A DNA stretch of 8,831 nucleotides from an uncultured Clostridia bacterium. Its GTDB lineage: Bacteria > Bacillota > Clostridia > Lachnospirales > Bianqueaceae. Location of the stretch: contig CANOUM010000057.1 of the NCBI GenBank assembly GCA_947570515.1, positions 1-8,831 of the forward strand. Direction: 5' to 3'. Below, piece after piece: positions 1-4,844 of this stretch. The position numbers were made by a program, and so were the translations under genes. How positions within the stretch are numbered: the stretch's first letter is position 1; every line of letters begins with the position of its first letter. The notes beneath the pieces were generated by a model. It did not search any database. It was not told the DNA's origin and saw only the letters and a program-made list of their open reading frames with translations.

Positions 1-1
1 T

Positions 2-112
2 GCGTCTGAGCTGATCTATCAAGCGCCCTATGAACTGGATCATGCGGGCCGGCAGTTTCAAGGCTCAGCACAGGGATCCTCTGAGGCGTGTTCAGCGGAA
101 ACGGAAGAATAG
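2..112 (+). CDS. C-terminal tail of an unidentified protein (partial, cut by window edge)
   Basis: A frame open from the left edge reads 36 residues to a TAG at 110-112. The other two + frames do not read through: frame 1, for example, stops at 7-9. The visible part is polar, rich in Q, S, E and A (for example YELDHAGRQFQG and then an acidic end SAETEE), and looks like a disordered C-terminal tail rather than a folded domain. I do not recognise the family. The next gene is on the opposite strand and ends only 11 nt beyond, so the two genes converge. No terminator hairpin with a T-run is visible between them. It could also be a chance open frame, since only 37 codons are visible. Confidence 0.5.
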   Translation, partial: ASELIYQAPYELDHAGRQFQGSAQGSSEACSAETEE

Positions 113-123
113 GAGAGAGGCTC

Positions 124-486
124 TTAGCTTTTAACGCGCATTTTAATTTGATCCAGCAAGTGATAAAATTGACGCATGGCATGGAGCGCCATCTGTTGAT
201 CTTCCATAGAATGCTGCATAATAAGATCACAGAGTTCTTTTAAATAAGGATTTTTGGCGGGATATAAGCCGGTTAGATCATCAAGGCTGTAGCCTAGCAA
301 CGTACTGATTCGGATCAAGGATTCTAAACTGGGTCTGGATCCGCCTTCTATGCGGGAAAGGTGAGTAAGACTGCAGTCTACTTTTTCAGCAAGCTGTTCT
401 TGGGTGAGGCCGAGTTCTTTTCGGCGAATCTGGATCCGGCGTCCCATATCTGAAAAATCATAATCAAAGCTTGATTTTTTGCGCAT
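124..486 (-). CDS. XRE-family helix-turn-helix transcriptional regulator
   Basis: This is a small DNA-binding protein of the XRE/Cro-C1 type. A classical HTH_3 domain spans roughly residues 16-72 counted from the upstream ATG: RRIQIRRKELGLTQEQLAEK, then the recognition helix region around SLTHLSRIEGG, then SLESLIRISTLLGYSLDDL. A helical tail of about 45 residues follows and could be a dimerisation or sensing part; I do not recognise a ligand domain there. Two in-frame ATGs exist, at 492 and 486. The AAGGAG ribosome site lies only 3 nt from the first but 9 nt from the second, so I prefer 486 (120 residues). The gene is divergent from the UMF1 transporter gene at 685. The gap holds palindromes suited to a dimeric repressor, which suggests local control of both genes. 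That role is inference; the family call is firm. Confidence 0.88.
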   Translation of the reverse strand: MRKKSSFDYDFSDMGRRIQIRRKELGLTQEQLAEKVDCSLTHLSRIEGGSRPSLESLIRISTLLGYSLDDLTGLYPAKNPYLKELCDLIMQHSMEDQQMALHAMRQFYHLLDQIKMRVKS

Positions 487-542
487 ATTCATTAGCTCCT
501 TACGATCGAAAATAATAAATTATCTTTAGTATATCTCAAATT

Positions 543-556
543 TTCCTATATAGGAA
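543..556. promoter_or_regulatory. Candidate operator: perfect 14-bp palindrome at the XRE gene transcription start
   Basis: TTCCTATATAGGAA is its own reverse complement. It lies just downstream of the predicted -10 box of the XRE gene (563-568, - strand), covering about +1 to +14 of that transcript. This is a usual place for an autorepressor site. One perfect 14-bp palindrome could occur by chance in a window this size, so the position is the main argument. Confidence 0.4.
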
Positions 557-562
557 TAGCAT

Positions 563-571
563 ATTATAGCA
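563..571 (-). promoter_or_regulatory. Predicted extended -10 promoter of the XRE gene
   Basis: Read on the - strand this is TGCTATAAT, a consensus TATAAT (563-568) with the extended TGn element (569-571). A good -35 box is not visible 17 nt upstream; the place is taken by the palindrome at 586-602. The start of transcription would be near 556, giving a leader of about 65-70 nt before the XRE start codon. Confidence 0.6.
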
Positions 572-585
572 TAAAAACAGAAAAC

Positions 586-602
586 TTGACATGAAATGTC
601 AA
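586..602. promoter_or_regulatory. Candidate operator overlapping both divergent promoters
   Basis: The arms TTGACAT (586-592) and ATGTCAA (596-602) are perfect inverted repeats around a 3-nt centre. The site contains the transporter -35 box and occupies the -35 region of the divergent XRE promoter. Its half-site size and spacing suit a dimeric helix-turn-helix protein. The adjacent XRE regulator is the natural candidate to bind it, which is inference. Confidence 0.5.
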
Positions 603-613
603 AATGATATAAT
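586..613 (+). promoter_or_regulatory. Predicted sigma-A promoter of the UMF1 transporter gene
   Basis: A perfect -35 TTGACA (586-591) and a perfect -10 TATAAT (608-613) are separated by 16 nt. Transcription would start near 620, leaving a leader of about 65 nt before the transporter start codon at 685. The -35 box is the left arm of the palindrome at 586-602, so a bound repressor would block this promoter directly. Confidence 0.8.
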
Positions 614-637
614 AAAAAATAGGACGAATGCTTGCCA

Positions 638-655
638 AGTTCGCGTAAGCGAACT
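638..655 (+). promoter_or_regulatory. Leader hairpin with GTAA tetraloop before the UMF1 transporter gene
   Basis: AGTTCGC (638-644) and GCGAACT (649-655) pair perfectly over 7 bp and close a GUAA loop of the stable GNRA class. The hairpin lies near the 5' end of the predicted leader and about 17 nt before the AAAGGAG ribosome site (672-678). There is no T-run, so it is not a terminator. It may stabilise the mRNA or bind a protein. Confidence 0.4.
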
Positions 656-684
656 GATAAATCAATTTACCAAAGGAGTTTCCC

Positions 685-1953
685 ATGGATACAAAAAAGT
701 TTAGCCGAGAAGAAAAAAGTTGGATTATGTATGACTGGGCCAATTCTGTATTCGCAACGATTATGATGGCGGCACTGTTTCCCATTTATTTTACAGGGGT
801 AGCAGGAGAAAGCGGAGATATCTGGTGGGGCTACGGTTCTTCTGCCGCTACGCTGGTGATGGCGATTTTGGCTCCCATTGTAGGCGCGCTGGGCGATCGG
901 AAGGGAAATAAAAAGAAAGTCTTTGTTGTGTTTTGGGTTCTAGGTATGCTGGGGACAGGTGCCTGCGCACTGATTACAGATTGGCGGCTTCTATTAGGAG
1001 CCTATGTTTTAGGGGCGATTGGTTTTAGCGGTTCATGTTTGTGTTATGATTCATTTCTGACGGATGTAACAAGCGAAGATCGAATGGACAGGGTCTCTGC
1101 ATGGGGCTATGCGATGGGGTATATCGGAGGGAGTACAATTCCTTTTTTGATTGCGATTGCCCTTGTGATGCTCCATGATAAAATGGGTCTTTCGAATGCA
1201 GAAGCCGTGCGGATTTCGGTTGTGATTACCGTAGTATGGTGGGGGCTGTTTTCCATTCCCTTTTTGCGTCATGTTAAACAGAAATATCATACAGAAAGCA
1301 AGGGCAAGAATGTGCTGCAGGAGACGTTTCATAATATTGCTCATACGGCTAAAGCGATTTGGCAGGAGAAGAGACTTCGCTTTTTTGTGATTGCGTATTT
1401 CTTTTATATTGATGGGGTAGGAACCATTATTAAAATGTCTACAGCATATGGAACAAGCCTGGGCCTGGGGTCTACCGGCATGGTATTAGCGCTGCTCGTT
1501 ACGCAGATCGTTGCCGTACCGTTTGCGATTTGGTTTAGCAAATTGGGAGAAAAGATTGGCGGTATTCGTGTGATTTTGATGGGAATTGGCGTGTATACGC
1601 TGGTATGTATTCTCGGATTTATCATGGGATTTGGCATGGAGCAGGAATTTTTGACGAATCATCAGGCACTGACGATCTTTTGGATTTTGGCTGTTTTAGT
1701 TGGAACTTCGCAGGGAGGGATTCAGGCAATGTCCCGTTCTTATTTTGGAAAAATGATTCCTAAAGAAAGATCCAATGAGTATTTTGGTTTCTTTGAGATT
1801 TTTGGTAAGTTTGCTTCTGTCATGGGGCCATTGCTTTATTCTGTGATTTCAACGATTACAGGACGATCCTCTTACGCGATTTTGAGTATTATCTTGTTAT
1901 TTATGATTGGTGGCGGTGTGTTAATAGCAGGGCGGAAAAGCATAGAGAGATAA
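685..1953 (+). CDS. MFS transporter of the UMF1 / Atg22-like family
   Basis: A 422-residue integral membrane protein of the major facilitator superfamily, UMF1 branch, with about 12 hydrophobic segments. Family marks are YDWANS (16-21) followed by FPIYF, the loop GDRKGNKKK (70-78), the stretch YDSFLTDVTSEDRMDRVSAW (121-140) ending in GYIGG, and QGGIQAMSRSYFGKMIPKER (343-362) followed by FGKFASVMGP. The basic cytoplasmic central loop is near residues 196-230. Yeast Atg22, a relative, is linked to amino-acid efflux from the vacuole. The substrate of the bacterial members is not established, so none is given here. The start at 685 has an AAAGGAG site 6 nt upstream. The gene is divergent from the XRE regulator and stands alone between its own promoter and terminator. 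Length and ends look complete. Confidence 0.9.
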   Translation: MDTKKFSREEKSWIMYDWANSVFATIMMAALFPIYFTGVAGESGDIWWGYGSSAATLVMAILAPIVGALGDRKGNKKKVFVVFWVLGMLGTGACALITDWRLLLGAYVLGAIGFSGSCLCYDSFLTDVTSEDRMDRVSAWGYAMGYIGGSTIPFLIAIALVMLHDKMGLSNAEAVRISVVITVVWWGLFSIPFLRHVKQKYHTESKGKNVLQETFHNIAHTAKAIWQEKRLRFFVIAYFFYIDGVGTIIKMSTAYGTSLGLGSTGMVLALLVTQIVAVPFAIWFSKLGEKIGGIRVILMGIGVYTLVCILGFIMGFGMEQEFLTNHQALTIFWILAVLVGTSQGGIQAMSRSYFGKMIPKERSNEYFGFFEIFGKFASVMGPLLYSVISTITGRSSYAILSIILLFMIGGGVLIAGRKSIER

Positions 1954-1987
1954 AAATATATAAGAAAAAGCGGCTGTAAAGGGACAT

Positions 1988-2018
1988 TTCACATAAGGAA
2001 GTAGCAAACAAAGGCGGC
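1988..2018 (+). repeat. Left copy of an imperfect inverted repeat flanking the TetR-ABC-FtsX cassette
   Basis: The first 17 nt (TTCACATAAGGAAGTAG) match the reverse complement of 4744-4760 at 15 positions. With one gap, the match continues weakly to a shared GGCGGC (2013-2018). The GGCGGC is also part of the terminator stem at 2012-2040. The pair is oriented as an inverted repeat with the cassette between the copies. Confidence 0.35.
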
Positions 2019-2049
2019 AGGGAGAAAATCTCTGCCGCCTATTGATTTT
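2012..2049 (+). terminator. Rho-independent terminator of the UMF1 transporter gene
   Basis: AGGCGGCA (2012-2019) pairs with TGCCGCCT (2033-2040). The stem extends inward by four more pairs, one of them G-U, to a GAAAA loop. The tail 2041-2049 (ATTGATTTT) is only moderately T-rich, so termination may be incomplete. The tail also contains the -35 box of the next promoter. Confidence 0.7.
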
Positions 2050-2070
2050 AGGTTCTGTTTTGATTATAAT
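2042..2070 (+). promoter_or_regulatory. Predicted promoter of the tetR-ABC-permease operon
   Basis: The -35 box TTGATT (2042-2047) and the perfect -10 TATAAT (2065-2070) have an ideal 17-nt spacing. The start of transcription would be near 2077, leaving a leader of about 40 nt with a very strong AAAGGAGG ribosome site (2104-2111). The -10 box lies inside the palindrome at 2055-2078. Confidence 0.75.
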
Positions 2071-2078
2071 TAAAACAG
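2055..2078. promoter_or_regulatory. Candidate TetR operator: 24-bp near-perfect palindrome
   Basis: The outer arms CTGTTTT (2055-2061) and AAAACAG (2072-2078) are exact inverted repeats, and the core ATTATAAT (2063-2070) is itself palindromic. Eleven of the twelve base pairs of symmetry are kept; the mismatch is 2062/2071. The -10 box is in the centre, so binding would exclude RNA polymerase. A further AAAACAG stands at 2086-2092, 14 nt after the right arm and in the same direction. The neighbouring TetR protein is the obvious ligand, by inference. Confidence 0.65.
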
Positions 2079-2117
2079 ATGATGTAAAACAGTTGATTTA
2101 ATTAAAGGAGGAACAAA

Positions 2118-2699
2118 ATGCCGCCAAAAGCTAAATTCACAAAAAAGGAAATTATTGAAGCTGCATTACATATTGTCAAAACGGATGGATATGAAGCCCT
2201 GACTTCCAGAGCATTGGGAACATACCTTGGTAGTTCGGCAAGACCGATTTTTACTGTATTCAATAATATGGAGGAAGTTCAGCAGGCTATGATTGAAGCG
2301 TCAAAAGCCTTGTATAAAGAATATGTCAGTAAAGGATTATTAGCAGAACACCCTTTTAAAGGGGTGGGTACACAATATATCCTTTTTTCTGTTAATGAGC
2401 CAAAACTTTTTCAGCTCCTTTTTATGGCGGAGCAAAAACAAATCCCCGACTTATCTGGTGTACTGCCTTTAATAGATGAAAGTTATGATGACATTCTCTT
2501 GTCAATTCAGAAAGATTACAAAATTAGCGAGTTGTCAGCGAAAAAGCTATACCATCATCTTTGGATATATACACACGGAATTGCATCACTTTGCGCCACA
2601 AAAATGTGTCGATTTACTGATGAAGAAATCAGTACAATGATTACCGAGGTATGTACGAGCATTTTGAAAAAGATAAAGGAAGAAGAAAACAATGATTAA
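2118..2699 (+). CDS. TetR/AcrR-family transcriptional regulator
   Basis: A 193-residue one-component regulator, the usual length of the family. The N-terminal DNA-binding domain covers residues 8-55: KKEIIEAALHIVKTDGYEAL, then a helix-turn-helix LTSRALGTYLGSSARPIFTVF with the typical aromatic end. The C-terminal ligand and dimer domain (about 80-185) includes W149-H153-G154, a WHG-type signature, with cysteines at 159, 164 and 179. The start is set by AAAGGAGG 6 nt upstream. The gene is first in an operon with an ABC ATPase (8-nt overlap) and a permease. Such regulators usually repress the linked pump until an inducer binds, and the palindrome over its own promoter fits this. The inducer is unknown. 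Codon use is AT-rich like the two following genes and unlike the helicase region. Confidence 0.9.
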   Translation: MPPKAKFTKKEIIEAALHIVKTDGYEALTSRALGTYLGSSARPIFTVFNNMEEVQQAMIEASKALYKEYVSKGLLAEHPFKGVGTQYILFSVNEPKLFQLLFMAEQKQIPDLSGVLPLIDESYDDILLSIQKDYKISELSAKKLYHHLWIYTHGIASLCATKMCRFTDEEISTMITEVCTSILKKIKEEENND

Positions 2700-3384
2700 A
2701 GCGAGCGATATTGTAAAATCATACAAAAATGGTGAAAGTCGATTTCAAGTATTAAAGAACATCAGCCTTGAAATTAAAGACAATGATTTTGTGGTTATTC
2801 TCGGTGCGTCGGGTTCAGGAAAATCCACTTTTTTGAATGTGATTTCAGGACTTGAACGCCCTGACAGCGGTAAAGTGTTTTATGAAGGAACGGATATTAC
2901 AGTGCTTTCCGATAATGAATTAACTGCATTTCGTAAGGAAAATATCGGATTTATTTTCCAGCAGTATTACTTACTGCCCAATATGAACGTTGAGAAAAAT
3001 GTAAAAATGGGTGCTGATTTAGCAGGCAACAAGGATTATAAAACCATTATTGAGGCAGTCGGACTAGGAGAAAAACTGCACAAATATCCGAGCAAGCTTT
3101 CGGGCGGCGAACAGCAGAGAGTATCCGTTGCAAGAGCTTTGGCAAAAAGGCCTAAAGTTTTATTCCTTGACGAGCCGACAGGCGCATTGGACGAGCAAAC
3201 AGGACGGCAGGTGCTTGATTATATCTGCAAACTCCAAAAGGAATATGATTTTACAATCGTGATGGTAACGCACAACTTAAATATTGCGGAAATGGCGAAC
3301 ACAGTTATAAAAATGAACAGCGGAAAAATATCGGAAATTTACACAAATGAAACGCAAAAGACCGCTTATGATATAGGGTGGTGA
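2692..3384 (+). CDS. ABC transporter ATP-binding protein (MacB/LolD-type)
   Basis: A complete 230-residue nucleotide-binding subunit on the cytoplasmic side of the membrane. Visible motifs in order: Walker A GASGSGKST (38-46), Q-loop Q90 within GFIFQQYYLL, signature LSGGEQQR (136-143), Walker B VLFLDE (156-161) followed by PTGALD, and the switch histidine H194 in MVTHNL. All catalytic residues are present. The order and the LLPNMNV stretch after the Q-loop fit the family that works with FtsX-type permeases and couples ATP hydrolysis to mechanical movement rather than to classical import. The start overlaps the tetR 3' end by 8 nt, with AAAGGAAG about 10 nt upstream, which implies translational coupling. 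The permease gene begins 4 nt after the stop. Likely role: export or membrane-stress/antimicrobial resistance; the substrate is unknown. Confidence 0.93.
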   Translation: MIKASDIVKSYKNGESRFQVLKNISLEIKDNDFVVILGASGSGKSTFLNVISGLERPDSGKVFYEGTDITVLSDNELTAFRKENIGFIFQQYYLLPNMNVEKNVKMGADLAGNKDYKTIIEAVGLGEKLHKYPSKLSGGEQQRVSVARALAKRPKVLFLDEPTGALDEQTGRQVLDYICKLQKEYDFTIVMVTHNLNIAEMANTVIKMNSGKISEIYTNETQKTAYDIGW

Positions 3385-3388
3385 TGGT

Positions 3389-4537
3389 ATGCTTGTTGGA
3401 ATAAAAAACGCTGCAAAACTAATCGGTATTTCAGTTATCACTTGTTGCGCTGTACTTGTATGCACAATGTTTTTGAATTTTTATTTTGATGTTCGGTTGA
3501 TTGAAAGTGAAATAACATCCGAATTGTCAATGGTGTTTTATCATGCTCAGGTTTCTACTGCAAAGGTCGTCTGCCTTGTAAGCGGCGGATGCTTGCTTTT
3601 AACTTCGGTTGTTATGCTGATATTTTATATTAAGCATTATATTGACACGAATAAAAAGGAGCTTGGTATATTAAAAGCTTTGGGATATTCAAATTTTAAA
3701 ATTGCAAAAAGTTTTTGGGTATTCGGCATCAGTGCTTTTACCGGAACTGCCATCGGCTTTGCAGGAGCATTTCTTATAATGCCGTGGTTTTATGCCCTGC
3801 AAAATGAAGATAAAATGCTTCCTGAGATAACTATAAATTTTCATCTGAGCATTTTACTTTATTTCGTGGTATTGCCAACAGTATGTTTTTCAGCACTTTC
3901 AGTTTATTACGCTTGGTATAAGTTAAAAAAGCCTGTATTGCTGCTTTTAAAAGATAATCTGCAAATTATCTCTAAAACTCCAAAACACAAAATGGAAAAA
4001 AACAGAGAATTATCATTTGTAGAGGACTTAAAAAGGAACACCTTGAAATCTAAAAAGGCGCTTGTATTTTTCATTATTTTTGCTTCGTTTTGTTTTTCGG
4101 CTATGACACAGATGTCATTTAGCATGAAAGACTTATCAAGCGAAATGATGGGCGTCATGATGTTAGGTATTGGACTTGTATTAGCGTTTACAACTCTGTT
4201 TCTTGCTATAACTACAGTAATAAACGGAAATATAAAAACTATCGCTATGATGAGGGTGTTCGGTTATTCGCAGAAAGAATGTTGCAGGGCAATTCTCGGT
4301 GGTTACAGGCCGATATCCTATATTGGTTTTGTAATCGGAACAGTATATCAGTACGCATTACTTCGTATTACGATGGATATTATATTTAAAGATGTTGAGG
4401 GCATGCCTGTATATAAATTTGACTTTCCTGTCATGCTTATTTCACTTGTTGTTTTTGTAGCGGTTTACGAAATTTTGATGTATGTATATTCCCAAAAAAT
4501 CAAGAAGATTTCTGTTAAGGAAGTTATGATTGAGTAA
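3389..4537 (+). CDS. Compact FtsX-family ABC transporter permease
   Basis: A 382-residue membrane protein with about eight hydrophobic segments (near 10-32, 60-82, 107-132, 153-175, 223-245, 254-278, 305-325 and 348-368), arranged as two FtsX-type halves of four. Each half carries the cytoplasmic coupling stretch: KKELGILKALGYSNFKIAK (89-107) and IKTIAMMRVFGYSQKECCR (282-300), which are clearly similar. The end KKISVKEVMIE is typical for FtsX permeases, so the C-terminus is intact. The loop after the first segment is only about 25-30 residues and the fifth and sixth segments almost touch, so there is no large outside domain like that of MacB. It pairs with the ATPase just upstream. The ribosome site is weak (GGTGATGG), suggesting coupling to the ATPase gene. 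Substrate unknown; a resistance or lipid/peptide export role is inference. Confidence 0.87.
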   Translation: MLVGIKNAAKLIGISVITCCAVLVCTMFLNFYFDVRLIESEITSELSMVFYHAQVSTAKVVCLVSGGCLLLTSVVMLIFYIKHYIDTNKKELGILKALGYSNFKIAKSFWVFGISAFTGTAIGFAGAFLIMPWFYALQNEDKMLPEITINFHLSILLYFVVLPTVCFSALSVYYAWYKLKKPVLLLLKDNLQIISKTPKHKMEKNRELSFVEDLKRNTLKSKKALVFFIIFASFCFSAMTQMSFSMKDLSSEMMGVMMLGIGLVLAFTTLFLAITTVINGNIKTIAMMRVFGYSQKECCRAILGGYRPISYIGFVIGTVYQYALLRITMDIIFKDVEGMPVYKFDFPVMLISLVVFVAVYEILMYVYSQKIKKISVKEVMIE

Positions 4538-4619
4538 TGGAAAAAGTATTTTGATTGAAGCAAAGGATTTACAGATAACGGTCATCAAGGAGTCAGACAC
4601 AAAGACGCAGAACCGATAA
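4530..4619 (+). other. 29-codon open frame of unknown origin overlapping the permease 3' end
   Basis: A frame beginning at a TTG (4530), with AAGGAAG at 4517-4523, reads 29 residues including GKSILIEAKDLQITVIKESD and ending TQNR. Its stop TAA (4617-4619) is inside the left arm of the terminator. An in-frame TGA at 4527-4529 means it cannot extend upstream. The peptide looks protein-like (alternating hydrophobic residues, then a charged tail) and could be the end of a disrupted gene, a leader-sized peptide, or chance. I do not recognise it. Confidence 0.2.
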
Positions 4620-4655
4620 ACTTGTGAGCAACCGCAGTTTATCGGCTCTTTTTTT
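4609..4655 (+). terminator. Strong rho-independent terminator of the tetR-ABC-permease operon
   Basis: CCGATAAACT (4613-4622) and AGTTTATCGG (4636-4645) pair perfectly over 10 bp around a 13-nt loop. The stem extends outward as AGA/TCT after one mismatch. A run of seven Ts follows (4649-4655). It lies about 70 nt after the permease stop. Confidence 0.88.
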
Positions 4656-4684
4656 ACAGAATATGTTGGACAAGCCCGCTAAAT

Positions 4685-4722
4685 AAAAAACGGCATAGCC
4701 ACGAATGACTATACCGTTTTTT
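4685..4722. terminator. Bidirectional rho-independent terminator
   Basis: AAAAAACGG (4685-4693) pairs with CCGTTTTTT (4714-4722), and after one C/A mismatch ATAG (4695-4698) pairs with CTAT (4709-4712). The stem is flanked by six As on one side and six Ts on the other, so it works on paper in both directions. On the - strand it is the best terminator for the DUF1002 gene, about 120 nt after its stop. On the + strand it backs up the terminator at 4609-4655. Confidence 0.8.
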
Positions 4723-4728
4723 ATCAGA

Positions 4729-4760
4729 GCCGCCCTCGTCCCTCCACTTCCTTGTGTGAA
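4729..4760 (-). repeat. Right copy of the imperfect inverted repeat flanking the TetR-ABC-FtsX cassette
   Basis: Read on the - strand, it begins TTCACACAAGGAAGTGG, 15 of 17 identical to 1988-2004, and ends in GGCGGC as the left copy does. The two copies face each other across about 2.7 kb. No obvious target-site duplication is seen outside them. It may be a transposon-end relic, an ordinary intergenic repeat or chance. Confidence 0.35.
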
Positions 4761-4844
4761 GAAGACGAAGCAGAGTATTTCTCTGTTTTGCAGCCGTTTT
4801 GTTGTGATGGCAGTTTATTTAAAGAGATGGTTACCGGTGAGTCA

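Larger units (their letters stand above)
4538..4844. other. 307-nt stretch between the permease and DUF1002 genes: terminators and repeat, no clear gene
   Basis: This stretch separates the + strand ABC operon from the - strand DUF1002 gene. It holds the short unknown frame up to 4619, a strong terminator (4609-4655), a second terminator readable on both strands (4685-4722) and the right copy of the flanking repeat (4729-4760). It also has a small 5-bp hairpin, CAGAG/CTCTG (4771-4785). From 4786 to 4844 I see nothing definite. Two terminators in series may mark the junction between acquired and resident DNA. Confidence 0.6.

Noticed and set aside
564..785. A - strand frame across the XRE/UMF1 gap and the transporter start
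   Set aside because: It crosses both promoters, the operator and a firm start codon, and has no ribosome site; the gap is regulatory.
1051..1637. Open frames on the - strand inside the UMF1 transporter gene
   Set aside because: They are antisense to a clear membrane-protein gene, and their composition (many P, H and N) is what reverse reading of hydrophobic codons produces.
1954..2117. Riboswitch or T-box before the tetR operon
   Set aside because: The stretch is fully used by the terminator, promoter and operator, and the predicted leader of about 40 nt is too short for a riboswitch.
1988..4760. Calling the cassette a transposon outright
   Set aside because: There is no transposase, integrase or relaxase gene, no target duplication, and the repeats are imperfect; only a possible relic can be proposed.
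4771..4785. CAGAG/CTCTG hairpin as the DUF1002 terminator
   Set aside because: The stem is only 5 bp, and on the - strand it is followed by CTTCGTC rather than a T-run.
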